Assembly (NCBI GenBank): GCA_029204225.1
Contig: CM055093.1
Span: 32,191,777-32,255,776, forward strand
Reading direction: 5' to 3'
From: Diphasiastrum complanatum
Taxonomy: Eukaryota > Streptophyta > Lycopodiopsida > Lycopodiales > Lycopodiaceae
Length of the DNA: 64,000 nt
Numbering within the stretch: the stretch's first letter is position 1; each line of letters opens with the position of its first letter. The notes below the pieces were generated by a model. The model worked only from the letters and a program-made list of their open reading frames with translations. It made no database searches and was not told the DNA's origin. Both the position numbers and the translations under genes were made by a program. Positions 10,484-24,200 of the stretch are shown one piece after another.

Positions 10484-12299
10484 TGACAAACTAACTCTGA
10501 TCAATTCAATCACACAAGCACACTAAGCGCTTCCAAGACAAGGTAAGAACAAAATTGCTCCAAACACATTATATTTTTGCATAGCTTGAAAGTACATGAA
10601 GAGTGAACATAAGTAGTAGCTAAGGGCTTAAGAAAGATCCACCCAATCATTTAGAACTTAGAGAGAGAGAGAGAGAGAGAGAGAATTAAGATTGAAGCAA
10701 TAAAAGAGATTGAGACATGAATGGATGAAGATATGTGTGTAGGCTCATCATCAAATCCCTCATCTTTTTTCCTCATGCATCTTGCTTAGCCCTGTGCAAA
10801 GTGGCATATTACTTTATCTCATGTATAATACATAACACGATGACATTTGTTTTGGGACTTTGACCTGAAAAAGAGTAATTTTTTTTGGTGTTTTTTAATG
10901 GTCCTAGTTCTATGCCAAAATCATGGATTTTTTTAATAAATCATTAAATTTTGTTTTAAAAAAGAGCCAAAAAATGCATATTTTGAATAAAGAACTACAA
11001 GTTTTTTGTTGCAAACTTCATAAAGCCATCATAATTACAAATGAAATAATAATTCAAGAGAACAAATGATTTTTGAAACTCGAAATCCCATTGAAATACA
11101 AAACAACTTAAATTATATTCGCACATTCTCTTTTTTAAAGTACATTTTCTAAGGAATTTTCACTGATACCTCTCAATTCAGAACTTGACATATTCTCAAC
11201 ACTCTAATTTGTCAACTTAACGAGATGTTACGGCGTCCTTTCTAGTGACCAAAAAGATTTGAAAAAGGGAAAAAGAGGATATGAGTTGGACTTCGTACTA
11301 TGATAGATGAAGGACCTGCTTTAGAATTAGGATTGATAGGATATATTGGATACTGTTGGGATCTTCTAAGGATTGTTAGAAAATTCAGTTAGAAGATGTT
11401 TGGAAAAAAATTTCGAACAATTCTTGTACGAATAGAAAATCACCAATTACGAATCCATTGATTGATATCAGGACTAGGTGATTCTATTACAAGAAAGAGT
11501 TGTTTAGATTTGTTGTTTGTTTGTTTGTTTGACCAACTTGATCTTAGTGGGACCGAGAATCCATAAGAAATTGACCAACTTGTTTAGATTTGTTTGTCTG
11601 ACCAACTTGATCTTAGTGGGAACTAGGGTCTGTAAAAGTTGATGCAACGAAAGAAATTTCCTCTTAACAATATATTCTTTTGAAATTATCTCCGAGAAAG
11701 ATTATGGTTTTTTTTTAATGAAAATATAGGACTCTTTTAGAAATACACTCTCTTAGATTAATTGGATTACATGATTCTCGGTTAAATATATAAAATATAC
11801 AGATTGGGTAAGATCTGTGGAGATATACTATGTAGTGAATCATAGTGGGATCATTTTTTTTTTGCGCAAGTTTTTAGTCTTATGGATCCACTATGTGTTC
11901 ATTGGACTGAGTTTATTAGCATGCATAAACTACTTAGAAAACATAGGCATATTGTGGAAATTGTTTGATGACAATTACTTGTAAGGATTTAGAATCAAAT
12001 TGAATGTGGTGTTTTGAAGTTGGGCCCACACCCGAATATTCAAATATTTCTAAACCGGTGCAACTGACCGAATCAGGAGCATTAATTTTGAGTTCGTTGG
12101 ATGAATCTACAAGGTAGATATCATCATATTGATATTGTAGCTTTCATGTATTGCTTGTAAGTCACAACCATTATAAGTCATTTTGTGACTCGTGTAGAAT
12201 TCACAAAACTGAACTTAAGTGCTCTCTACGTAGTCTACTTTGTTTTGAAAAGGGTTATTGAGCAACATTAAGCTTTCAAAATAAATTTTTAAATATCTG
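10484..12299. other. Probable LTR remnant and AT-rich filler
   Basis: Starts with the putative LTR of the preceding copia. Contains (GA)12 at 10661-10684 and a local duplication around 11505-11625 (TTTAGATTTG...GACCAACTTGATCTTAGTGGGA twice). No gene recognised. Confidence 0.4.
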
Positions 12300-12429
12300 T
12301 GGTGATGTATTATTCTTCATTCTCTTATTTATTCCTTGAGCTTGGATCAGATCGGATCGAGGCGGATTTATTCCGACCCTTTGTATATTTTCCGACCCAG
12401 AGTAAAATTCGACCCTTTGTACTGTCAAC

Positions 12430-13115
12430 TCGTAATTTTTCCAAAGACTCAAAATATTCAAAAGACTCAAATTTCTCCAAAGACTTGAATTTTTTCAAAG
12501 ACTCGAATTTTTCAGAAGACTCGAATTTTTCCAAAGACTCGAATTTTCAGAAGACTCAATTTTTTCCAAAGGCTCAAATTTTTCCAAAAACTCAAATTTT
12601 TCAAAAGAATCAAATTTTTTCAAAGATTCAAATATATTTTAAAAAATTTGAATTTTTCCAAAGACTCGAATTTTTCCGACCCAGAGTAAAATTCGACCCT
12701 TTGTACTGTCAACTTAGAATTTTTCCAAAGACTCAAATTTTTCTAAAGACTCGAATTTATTAAAAAACTCGAATTTTTACAAAGACTCGAAGTTTTCCAA
12801 ATACTCGAATTTTTCCAAGTACTCAAATTTATCCGAAGACTCGAAATTTTCCAAAGACTCGAAATTTTCCAAAAGGATCGCAATTTTTCAAAGATTCAAA
12901 TTTTTCCAAAGACTCGAATTTGTCCAAAGACTCAAATTTTTCCAAAGACTTGAATTTTTTTGACCCAGAGCAAAATCCAACCCTTTTTATATTTTCGACC
13001 ATTTGTACTGTCAACTCAAAATTTTTCCAAAGACTCGAATTTTTCAAAGGACTCGAATTTTTCAAAATACTCGAATTTTTCAAAAGACTCGAATTTTTAC
13101 AAAGACTCGAATTTA
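12430..13115. repeat. 18-bp satellite-like array with a longer period of about 285 bp
   Basis: More than 30 imperfect copies of an 18-19-bp unit, consensus about TCCAAAGACTCGAATTTT. A distinct 50-bp block (CCGACCCAGAG...ACCCTTTGTACTGTCAACTC) recurs near 12398, 12677 and 12960, which gives a higher-order period of about 285 bp. Flanks at 12345 and 13125 share a GGATTTATT...CCGACCC motif. Reading frames across it are periodic translations, not genes. Confidence 0.85.
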
Positions 13116-14640
13116 TGCACATGGGTCGGATTTATTGGACCCAATCCGACCCGAACACGCCCGGATAATTTTCGTCTCGATCCGAACTGATCTAGGGTCG
13201 AAAATTTTCTTTTTGACAAGGATGACATTGGGTCGAAAAAAAATCGACATTGGATTTCTCGACTTTCTACTTGAGCCTTTGTTTTCTGGGTTTTGTACAG
13301 CTTTTAGGATGCTCATTATTGAGGCTAAGCATCGAATTCCAACAAAACACACATACATACCACATGCATGAACAACATATTCACTTTGAACTGCGGGCCG
13401 TCCATTAACAAACATTTACAAATACAAATCGCCTACTGCTCAACCTTTTTATTAAGATACTCCATGTGCTATTGTGGAACATGGTTAAATTTTGACCCCT
13501 ACTATGGACATGTGGACCAACCACCCATAAAGGGAGGAAGGTCCCTCCATGCCTCTAAAAAAAATGAAGAAGGTTAAAATGTGTGTGTGTGTGTAGAACA
13601 AGGAGGTGCCTCCATTCCATTGAAAGTAAAAATAACAATATTTACCCCCCCCCCCCCCCCCCCCCCGCAATGCACGGACACGCATACACTTTTTCTTAAA
13701 TGTAAACCTCTCATAAAAAAATATGAATGTAAATCCACTTAAAAATGTGAACCCCCACTCTCCATAAGACAAAAAAAAAGTGAAGGGGCTTTTTGGCTCC
13801 CCATAAATTAATTTTTTTTTTTTTAAAGGAGACAAAAAAAAGTCCCCATCAAGAAAGAAATTCCCCCCACCCCCCCAAAAAAAAAACTAAGGCTTTTAAG
13901 GGCAGGAGCATATCTTTTTTTAACACTCCCTCGCCCTTTTTTGTCACATGGCAAAACCCACCCACCCACCCATCTCCCCCGAGCACTTAAACCATCGACC
14001 TCTTGCCCAAACAACTTGCTTTTAACCATTAGGGAGCACATCCGCAATCCGCCCACCCCATATGTTCTCCCCTTCTCCTGTCAATCCACCTAAAAAAACA
14101 TCATCAATGAGCAGAACCGCACTAAGATTTATTATATGGCTTTCGTCTTTATTTTGAATTACCGAAATTCTATCCATAAATCATGAACAGAAAGTTTTAC
14201 CCAAAGTTCTTTTCTCTGTCTAGCATCCATGCTCTATTGAAGAACATATTTGCTAATCCCATCCTTGCAATGACTGTGGGAAATAGCAGAAGTTGAATAT
14301 CTAAAACTAGACATTTTTTTATGTATTCAAATTGAAATAAAAATTTGACACAAAGTTTTCCTTTGTTCTTACCTCTAGGGTTCTTCCTTTTTCTTTCTTC
14401 CCAACTCTGTAGTTTTTTATTCTCTTGATGTACAAGTTTGCTTGATCAATATGTCTCATCCTTTCCTCTTGCTCCTGTAGTACCTTGCAAGGAATGGATG
14501 TGACTTTTTGGCATTTTCAAGAAGTGGTCCAATATTGCAACGGGCTCCAGAATGCATGTCGTCTGTTCCATCCAGTGCTGTACGTCGAGACGAGCCCGCA
14601 TCAACAAATCGGGCTCCAAGAAGTTCAACATACACAGAGA
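13116..14640. other. Low-complexity region with a 22-base C run
   Basis: No gene recognised. Holds (GT) near 13580-13593, an uninterrupted C run at 13645-13666, and A/T and C runs to about 13990. Confidence 0.6.
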
Positions 14641-14923
14641 AATGCACATGCACACTCATACACACATGCACACACCATCGGCCAGATAAATCACACATGC
14701 ATACACACACGCACATTTCACACACACACACCCCATCAAGCACAAATCATACAAACAAATCCACATACACATATAACACATGCACTCACGTACATACACA
14801 CACATACATCGGCCACCTGTCAACGACCATCAGTGACCATCGGCCACCCATCAACAACCATCGACCACCCGTCAACAACCATCGGCCGTCCTTTGCCCGT
14901 CAACGGTGGGCACTCTTTACTAG
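14641..14923 (+). mobile_element. Helitron-like 3-prime end, CA-rich
   Basis: A CA-rich tract passes into repeated CATCGGCCACC/GTCAACGACCATC modules, then a hairpin (GCCCGTCAACGGTGGGC, 14895-14911), eight bases, and CTAG at 14920-14923 followed by T. Helitrons end in a short hairpin about ten bases before CTRR and insert next to T. Similar ends recur at 20.2-21.4 kb. The 5-prime end was not found. Confidence 0.45.
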
Positions 14924-15545
14924 TCTATATATATATTTAAACTTATGTACACTTTTGCGCATGGGTATGGGTGCACCATGCATGCTCCTCCCCTCACCCA
15001 TGCATACCACCTTTTTAACTAAAAATGATGGGGACTAGCATTTCAGGCGTAGCAGATGAATCTAAGTATGATCCACTTCTGGCAGAGTTTTCTGCATTAT
15101 ATCTCTCAATCTGTAGAATAAATGTCTTCAACCTTGATATCTCTTTGTCATTTTATTCTGAAATGCTCTACAACATTCGAATCTTACTTCCTCTTTCTGA
15201 ATATATTTGTAAGCAATTTTGAACGCTTGATTGCAACAATTGAATAGACGGATGTACGAATTCAGATTCATTCCTTTGAAAGAAGATTTGCTGATCTTCT
15301 ATGCCATTATCAACCGGCTTCCACTATAGTACATCTTTTAGTTTCTTAGACATAGCCTCACTGCAATTGGGTTCCAAAAATGGAGCCATATCAATCATTG
15401 AGAGAGGGTCCTCCTGCGTTTGCTGCATTGTTTAAAACTTACAGCCTTCTCAAGTTGTCGTGACTTCGGATAAGTGCATAAGAAGACATTTCATGCGCTG
15501 TTTCAAGCTAACCTCCATTCATTTGTTAAGTTGTCGTGAGTGAGT

Positions 15546-15820
<275 letters not shown>

Positions 15821-16065
15821 CGCCATGCATGCCTGTCTGCATGATCTTTGAGGCTTCATAATATTCTTCTGCGCTTTCTCAACGAAAAGATGGATATGGG
15901 CTCTTCAGAATATAGAGATAGATAGATATATAAGGAACCTTCGGAAGAGTGATGCCAAGAATACCTTAATGGTAGAAGATTGGGTAGGAAGACGTGGGCA
16001 AGACAAAGCCTAGCCATGATGAATATCAAGAATATGAAAAAGGCCATTCTATGTAGTGAAGGCCA

Positions 16066-16562
16066 TTTAGCTAACAAAAACCTCAATGATGTATGCGCTC
16101 AGCTTGGCTATGGTGAAGATGGACTTGATAACTGTCTATTCATACATTCATACATCAGAATGATCGTAATCTCTCAACAATGTAAAATTAAACATGCTAA
16201 AAATAATCCTACATTCTCGATAAAAGCTAATGTACAATTTTTAGTCACTTGCAAAGATGTCATAAGACCTCGTGTGAGAAATTTACAACATTAGGCATAG
16301 GGCTAAGCATCTAGACACCAAGTGGAATTGTATGATAGACCCACACAATGCGTTAGCATGAGAGAAGCGGCGTTCTCCCACGAGTAATGTCTCGCTTACT
16401 AGCAGACTTCTTGGATCTCTGTGGATCCTGCTTACAAAACTTGTCTTGCTCGCAAGCGAACTTCTATTCTGTATTCTGTCTGTCAATCTTGCTTACTAGC
16501 ATTAGACTTGTTATATCATGCATCAACCAGAAGGTATATAGTCGCGTTGTGTAACACACTTA

Positions 16563-16616
<54 letters not shown>

Positions 16617-16743
16617 AAGGCAGGCAGGCAGGCATGGACATTGATGACATTCACTAGGATCTAAGAACCTGAATTGAAATAAGAGCGTGATATCTGCGGA
16701 TCGTTATCGATATGCCCAAAATTAATTTCCTCTAGCTCTCTCT

Positions 16744-16832
<89 letters not shown>

Positions 16833-17108
16833 GCAGGCATGGCATTGCGAATTTAAAGAAGTTGCATTCCCATATATTCGAATCCTCACACATAAATTTG
16901 ATTAGACTAGAGAAGTCATTATTACTCTCTGACAAGGGAGAGAGTGAGGGAGAGCAAGGGCGAGGGATGGGATGCCATTTTTGCTTTAACATATTCCTAT
17001 TTCAAATTCATATTAGTCGGCTTCTTCTATGAGATATTACGATCATTCTAATGTATGAATGTATGAACAGACAAGCTGAGCGCATACATCATTGAGGTTT
17101 TTGTTAGC
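16066..17108. repeat. Inverted repeat pair around microsatellites
   Basis: Sequence at about 16070-16172 recurs in reverse orientation at about 17030-17108 (GCTAACAAAAACCTCAATGATG..., ATGCGCTCAGCTTG, TTCATACATTCATACAT, AATGATCGTAAT). The left arm has 25 extra bases (about 16107-16132). Between the arms lie (CA) at 16565-16613 and (CT) at about 16746-16829. No coding function seen. Confidence 0.75.
16316..16530 (-). repeat. Dispersed repeat shared with 63668-63840
   Basis: Read on the minus strand it matches the plus strand at 63668-63840 in order: ATGCTAGTAAGCAA, CGCTTGCG, CTAGT(A)AGCGAGAC, ACTCGTG(A/G)GAGAAC, TAACGCATTG(C/T)GTGG. Probably parts of one LTR or SINE family; type not resolved. 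Confidence 0.6.
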
Positions 17109-17389
17109 AGAATCGTTTGCCAAAAGAAGAGACTCATTCTCCTTCATATATTAGTAAGTTAAGTGAAGCAAAAGATTTGATTGTATTGTAGAGGTTGAAG
17201 GCAAAAAATTAACAATTTCAAGCGTTTCGACCACTGCCATGATTGCGATGATGAGCATTCTCTCCACCGCCTTCAAACCTCCCCCCTCCCCTCCAACGTT
17301 TCGTACCCATCTCAGACGATGCACTCTCTTTTGCAGAATATTCGTGATGCGGATATTCTTCTGTGAGGTGATCGTGGAGGTGCACAACA

Positions 17390-17580
<191 letters not shown>

Positions 17581-17612
17581 GGAAGGGGTCTAACCGGAGT
17601 GAGTCGTGATAG

Positions 17613-17722
17613 ATCATACTAGATCTCTTACTATTCAACAAACAACAATTCAGAGTTTAATAAGTGAGAGATCATACTAGATCTCTTACTGTTCAACAAA
17701 CAGCAATTCAGAATTTAATAAG
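17613..17722. repeat. 54-bp tandem duplication
   Basis: GATCATACTAGATCTCTTACT...TTCAACAAACA...CAATTCAGA.TTTAATAAG occurs twice head to tail with three or four differences. No gene nearby. Confidence 0.8.
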
Positions 17723-18121
17723 CTTATGAAAAGCGTAGACGTTTGTGTTTGAAGTTTGAGTGGATGTAAAAAATTGTGGAGTTGAAAATTGGATTCTCAA
17801 CATATCAATTTTCGGACACTAAAATAAGAGACTAACCTCTAGGTCAACTATATATGCACATATCAAAGTTGTCTGTCTATTCGGCAAGAGTGCGATTGTT
17901 TGGCCACACATTTTGGCCTCTGCATTCAGCGACTTTCTGGCCACAGAATTGTGATTATTTTTCAGCAGAAGTGTGACTTTTTTTTCCAACCGGAAGGGTG
18001 ATTGAATGTTGTCTCTGAAATAACTCCCCACAAAAGTGTGAATGTCTGGTAGTAAAAGTGCGTGTAGCCTCCTCAAAATCAGCGTGTAACTAGCTACAAA
18101 ATAACGCACTTAATAAAAAAT

Positions 18122-18902
18122 GTGTTAGATCATGCCGACTCCTTCAAATATGAAATTAGAAGAGAGGCAACTACTGTAGAAAAGGTAGAGTCCAAAACGG
18201 AACAGACTCTAAGGTTGCAACGTAGGTATTATGCAAAGAAGAGATATTTGGATAGAATTACGTCTATGCATGCGAGAAGAAGTTTATTTGAGGTAGGTAG
18301 ATTGTCTCAAACACCAGTGTGTCATGATTTGGGAGGAATGGAATTTGTGTGTAGTCATTGTTCAGCCCTACAATGGAAACCGGAAAAAAATTTATCTTTT
18401 TGTTGCATGAAAGGCAAGGTGCGTTTTGCCATTGATGCCTTCGCCCCTTCTTGAGCTCCACGAGTTGTACATATCTTCTGATGATGTCGGAGTTCATTTT
18501 CGAAAAAATGTGTGGGGTTATAATAACTCATTGGCCTTTGCTTCTCTTGGTGTGAATCTAGATAGATCCACTGCCAGTTCTGTAGGTGGTGCATATACAT
18601 TTCGAGTGTCAAGTAGGTTGTATCATCATATTGGTGGTTTGTTGCTTGTAGATAGACCTTCTTTTTCACAGATCTACATCACGGATGGTGATGATCTACA
18701 GATAGATCAGAGAAAATCTCTGAACCCCGAGCTTAGACGCGATGTTCTCTCCCTTTTTCAGAGCATGATGATGGAGGTGAATCCATTTGCTCAACGTTTT
18801 AAGAATGTTTCTCAAATCATGCGTGAGAACGTTACGAAAGATATTCGTCTCCGCATAGTGTCTAGTTGTTTGCAGAGCAGAGCCAATAGGCAATTCCTAT
18901 GA
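18122..18902 (+). pseudogene. Helitron Rep/helicase protein, N-terminal remnant
   Basis: N-terminal part of a rolling-circle transposase. In the first frame (18122-18454) a basic R/K-rich stretch is followed by CSHCSALQW and a CC pair, the zinc-binding start of Helitron helicase-like domains. The second frame (18426-18902) continues with FRKNVWGYNNSLAFASLGVN, then YTFRVSSRLYHHIG, LLL, F.QIYITD and the acidic N..LR.D.L..FQ...E.NPF block typical of this domain. One frameshift lies at about 18440-18455. The Rep nuclease (HUH) and helicase parts are missing after 18902, so it is a dead fragment. It lies between the Helitron-like ends at 14.9 and 20.8 kb, on the same strand. Confidence 0.85.
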
Positions 18903-19019
18903 GCAATGAGATTGTCGTGCTTATGCTTATAGATGAGACCCCAAGTGATGGAATGCGGGATTTTTTCGATACCCAAGATAAGATGTCCACCCAGTGATGC
19001 CAAAATTTAATCCGCACTA

Positions 19020-19720
19020 CATAGCATTACATAGTTTAACTTTTTGTGAACTATGAAGTTTAAAAAATATAAAAATGGACACAAGAATCTATGTAATATG
19101 AACCTTTAAATAAACAGACACAAGAATCTATGTAATTGTGAAAGTTTAAGTAAATGGACACATAATCTAAATAATCTAATTAAGGTGAAATTATTAAAAT
19201 TTTAACTTTAAATTAGAGTCTTTTGTGAACTTTGAATTTTACAAGCCATTTAAATGGACAAGGAATCTATGTAACCTCATAGAATCTAATTAATGTAAAA
19301 GCTATAAAACTTCATCTTTAAAGAAATTTTAGAACTTCCACTTTGAAGTTCTTTGGATTTTAACTCTTTTGTGAACTCTGAGAATTGAAGTTAAAAAAAA
19401 AGATGTAAAAGGACAAGAAATCTAAGTAATCTCATAGAATCTAATTAGAATCTAGTGTAATCTCATAAAACCTAATTAATGCAAAAGTTTTAAAACTTCA
19501 ACTTTGAAGTTTAAGTCTTTGTGAACTTTGAAGTTTCAAAGAGATGGAAAATGAAAATGGAAAATGAAATACTATAACTATGAACTTTCAACTTGAAGTT
19601 ATTTGAGAATATTGTAACATGCATTACTTCATAACTAACCTTTAACTTAAATATTCTCAAAACTTTAAATGCATTGTGAAGTTTCATTACCGAATAATAA
19701 TTAAATTTTTCGAAACAAAG
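19020..19720. repeat. Degenerate AT-rich tandem array, about 110-120-bp unit
   Basis: Repeating pieces: GGACA(C)AAGAATCTATGTAAT, CTAATTAATG, TTTAAAACTTCAACTTTGAAGTT, CTTTTGTGAACTTTGAAGTTT. About five or six diverged copies; the AACTTCAA/TTGAAGTT parts are self-complementary. Confidence 0.7.
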
Positions 19721-20229
19721 GTTAAAACAATATTAACTATTATAGGTGGGTGAGGGGGAGAGAGAGAGAGAGAGAGGGAGAGGAGGGTTTCATGATAAAT
19801 AAGAAAAAGTTAAAGGAAGATCTATTTCATAACATAGGGGTGGCAAAAACATAAGAGGAGGGTTTTTATGCAATAACAAAGGAGTTTTTGTTGGTTCTAT
19901 AACAAAAAGAGGGGAAGTTGTGTGAGGTGAGGCTTAATACCATAAAAAATGAACTTATTAAATAACAAGGAGGGATTAAAAAATTGGGTGGGGAGGTTTA
20001 AGAAAACAAACTGGGCGTCTTTTGCCAAAGAAATAAGTGGGGATTAAAGGGGCAAAAAAGACACAAAAGAGAGGAGAGAAGAGAAAAGAAGTATGGAGAG
20101 GGTTCATGATGGTAACAAGAAGGAGGTATGGGCAAAAATGAGGTGGGAGGGCCATAAAGTGAGGAAGAGTGGTGTGTGTCTGCAACCCAATATTGGCCGA
20201 TCCAAATCGCCTGTCAACGACGGGCTTTT

Positions 20230-20700
20230 TTGACATTGCATCCGACAAGTTACATCCGACGAGTTGCATCTGACGAGTTACATCCGATATTGCATCCGAC
20301 GAGTTACATTCGACGAGTTACATCCGGCGAGTTGCATCCGACGAGTTACATCGTAGTTACATTTGACGAGTTACATTTGCATCCGACGAGTTACATCCGA
20401 TGTCTAGAACCGACGAGTTGCATCCGACATCTAGAACCAAAGAGTTGCATCGCATACAAACAAACATTTTGTACTAACACATTCTCTGTCACCTTTGACC
20501 TCCAACCGCCCGCGACGAGCTTACCCACCCATCCGGTTGATCACTTACCACAAACATTCGGGTGATCACTTACCTCAAACATTCGGCTGATCACTTACCA
20601 CAAATATCCGACTGATCACTTACCAAAGACATTCGGCTGATCACTTACCACATATATTCGACTGCTCACTTACCTCAAACATTCGACTGAACACTTAAAT
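20230..20700. repeat. Two adjoining minisatellites (TTACATCCGACGAG; 25-bp CACTTACC unit)
   Basis: 20240-20455 holds about a dozen copies of a GTTACATCCGACGA-like unit of 13-18 bp. 20530-20700 holds about seven copies of a 25-bp unit CTGATCACTTACCACAAACATTCGG. Both lie just upstream of CA-rich Helitron-like ends. Reading frames here are translated repeats. Confidence 0.85.
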
Positions 20701-21095
20701 CACACACACCATCGGCCACATAAATCACACACACCATCGGACACAAATCATACACACAATCTATACACACACTCACATCATCAGCCACCCGCCATCGACG
20801 GGCACACTATGCTAGACTACTCACAAGCATGCACAAATATACGCACTCTTACGAATACACACATATACATAAACACATGCACTCACATACATACACACAC
20901 ATACATCGGCCACCCGTCAACGTAGTCACCTGAGATCATCGGCCGCCCGTCAATGATGGGCATATATACAAAAAATGTCACCCATTTGCAAAAGGAAAAG
21001 CTAAATAGATTTTTAAAAAATGGTAAAAAAAATAAAGCCTCCAAAAATATATAAACACTTTTTGTGGGTATGAACACATACACACTCATACACAT

Positions 21096-21152
<57 letters not shown>

Positions 21153-21388
21153 CACACCTAAAAGCACACACCCGCACACATGTCAAGGTGTTGAAGCTTC
21201 ATGTCGATGCATGTGAAAACCATCAAAAACACCCCCCCCCCCACCAAATGACTAGTCGACAAAATTTTGGATGCTTCTAATTATGTCCGCTTTCAATCGT
21301 CAATCGCCTGCTCTGAGCATCATCCACATGTCTCGACCACAAGCCACCACCTAGATTGTTGGCCGCCCATTGCCCGTCATCGACGGGC
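20701..21388 (+). mobile_element. Cluster of Helitron-like hairpin ends
   Basis: Three CA-rich blocks each lead into a GGCCACCCGTC-type module with a hairpin: 20788-20802 (followed nine bases later by CTAG at 20812-20815), 20945-20961, and 21372-21388 (perfect 7-bp stem, followed by a CAAGT that may be a decayed CTAGT). A relative with a T run after it lies at 20209-20225. Either tandem insertions of one non-autonomous Helitron family or a repeat with internal hairpins. Confidence 0.45.
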
Positions 21389-21397
21389 ACAAGCAAG

Positions 21398-21545
<148 letters not shown>

Positions 21546-21712
21546 TGTGCAATTCACGTGAGGGGGATGCTTAAGCTATTGCCACACATAACTAGGCCCC
21601 ACATCGACCTTAGTCAAGTCGGAAGTTGTAAAGCCATCACCAAAAGCACGAAATTGGGGCTAAATTCAAACTAGGGGTAGTTTGCTCACACAACCCTTCT
21701 CTCTTACCTCCC

Positions 21713-21860
21713 AATTGAGAGGGCTCTCTTAGTTCCTTGTGCAAGACCACTCCTCCTTTAGATTGATCTATGGCAAGTTTCGATAGAATTGAGAGGGCTC
21801 TCTTACTTCCCTTTGCAAGACCACTCCTCTTTTAGATTGATCTATGACAAGTTTTGATAG
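21713..21860. repeat. 74-bp tandem duplication
   Basis: AATTGAGAGGGCTCTCTTA...GCAAGACCACTCCTC...GATTGATCTATG.CAAGTTT occurs twice head to tail with six or so differences. Confidence 0.85.
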
Positions 21861-23426
21861 AATTGACTTTGTGATTAGCCCATTTGAATTTCCTAGATGT
21901 GATGAGAACCCGTGTGGTAAAGAGGCTTTTTCATATCATGGTGGTGGCAACTCAAGTGTAATGTGAAAAAGGGAAAAGCCCATCTTAAGAAAGTGTGAAA
22001 CGATGATCCTATAATAAGCGATGACTTGACAATTATTGCCTTGATTTGTCTTGAGGTTGGGAGTTCACGCATAAATAAGGACATATAAGAAAAATCAAAG
22101 GTGATCCAAATGGCATTCAACCATTAAAACCTATTGAACTTAGTGTGAAACAAGCTAAGTTACTAAGTGGTGCAAGATTGAAACCTTGTCCGTTTCACTA
22201 GCTAGTGTTTGTGTGACCTAAGGTCCGTTTCAGACTAGTGACAAGTCCCTTTGCTTCGCCCTTTCACTTTCCGCCCATTGGCAAGTGAGTTCTTTCGACT
22301 TGGGGACATCACCTGATGTGTTGAGTTGCCTAGTGCAATCATGCCTAGGTAGAGAAGGTATGGTAATATCATAAATCTTTCTCTCCATGGAATCCATGGA
22401 ATGAATAGGGAGAAGTGGACCCATGATATGACATGGATTCAAATCGACCAATAAGATTGTGCCCCTCCACTTAGCACTGACCAGCCAAGTTCAAAGGGGG
22501 AGGAGGAGTCATTTTTCCTCCCCCCTCCCTGGACCAATTGGAGAGCTCCATTTTAAATTTGGAACTTACCAGAAACGTAGTCTAAAACGGCCCTAAGTAT
22601 TAATCTTCATTTTTTTTTTAGTGTAAATGCATACACCTTATCAAGTGCAATTCCTCCACATAAGCCTCAGTGTTGCAATGAGTGGTAGTAGAGATGTCTT
22701 CATCTCGATGAAAACCCATGCTTTCATTAAATAAGGATGGAAAAACTCATCGCAAATTGCAATACAAAAGGATGAAACATAAAACCCAAAATATGCTTAT
22801 GTTCTCAACCAGTCTCTCCAATGTCAACACCAAGGCAATGAAGTGCAAAATTGTATTGTTGTACCCTTTCTTCACCTCCTCCTATGGAGTTATAGAGGCT
22901 TAGAAAGGGGCTTGATGGATTTACAACCAGGTGAGTATCGTTTGTAGTATGGATATCGATCCAATGGGAAAAGGGTAAACTACGAGATGAGAGCGTGAAT
23001 CTAGGCTTACTAAGGTTGTCAAGCCTAGTGTTGGATCTAAATGTGGAATGAAGCCTAGATTGGAGTGTTGATCATTCTTCTTGTTCTCTTTTTGTTCATT
23101 TTGTCCTGTTTTGTTTCTTTTTCTTTTTCTTCTTCTTCTTTATTTAGGCATTCTTGGCTCTAGATCTTCTCCTCAAAGGTTATCTTCTCAAGGGAGGTGT
23201 ACAATGTAGTGATCTCTCCTCGGTTTTGTGATCCAACACATATTTTAGTTGTATGTGGATCTTATCAATTAGTTTCTATGAACTAATTGTGATGAATGGT
23301 TGTGCTAATGATGGAGCTTGAATGTGACAGCATGATTAACAATAACAAGTAAGCATTCATCATTCACAGAGATCACATAGATATAAAATGGGAGGGCCTT
23401 CAACAATGGAGACGCAAAGAGAGGGA

Positions 23427-23494
<68 letters not shown>

Positions 23495-24200
23495 CGCTCC
23501 AAATGAAAAAAGTGAATACAAAATGGTGTCACATGCTTTTTTATAGACAAGGCTAGGGTTAGGGTTTGATAGACACAAAACCAAGTGCCATAACAACTTG
23601 ACTTTATAAAAAATTCATATTAAATTCGTTTTTAGCTACTTGGGTTCCTTTTCACTTTGGGCCCATTAGTTGACCATACATTCTCTTGCCTTTGGGTTGT
23701 GAGTACATTGCACCGTTATACCAATGTCACTAACTTTACATTCTTGGTAGTTCTATTTGGTTTTTGCCAAGTTGACCATGCGCTTATTTCCATCGTCGTA
23801 AAATGTATTTGTGAGGCGCTGGGCTTTGTATCTGCTTGTTGGCCAGTCTGCTACTTGTCGACTTTTGTTGGCGGTGACGCCCCCGGTAGATATAGGTCTT
23901 GGAGCTCCCTTGTCGGTCTTTTGTCGACGTTCTATGTAGTTCTGGGGTTGTGACTCCGTACTTGGCTTTTCCTGTACGATATTGTAGCAATTGGAATCCC
24001 GTTAGCGAAGTGCGTGAGAATATGCTAAGATGTATCCTTGGTGAAAGCTCCGAGATTTCTACCAAACGGCCTTAGTTCTCCGGTTCCAACCAAGACCTAG
24101 GAAGTCCGATCCTGGACCCAAAGGTATGGACACCGAGATCCGGCTTGGACCAAGGCCAAGTTCAATGCACATATGACCATATAGGACCATATTTTATCCT
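21861..24200. other. No gene recognised; (CT)n at 23432-23491
   Basis: Only short frames. The stretch may hold decayed LTR pieces, but I found no paired repeats or protein motifs. Confidence 0.5.

Noticed and set aside
12299-13371. Frames with repeated SNFSKD / TRIFQ units, like a repeat protein
   Set aside because: All frames and both strands are open because the 18-bp satellite unit is a multiple of three; no start context, no domain.
20176-20565. 129-codon frame with repeated HPTSYIRR
   Set aside because: Translation of the TTACATCCGACGA minisatellite.
20230-20700. Regularly spaced repeats, considered as a CRISPR array
   Set aside because: Units are directly adjacent or nearly so without unique spacers, and the genome is plant nuclear.
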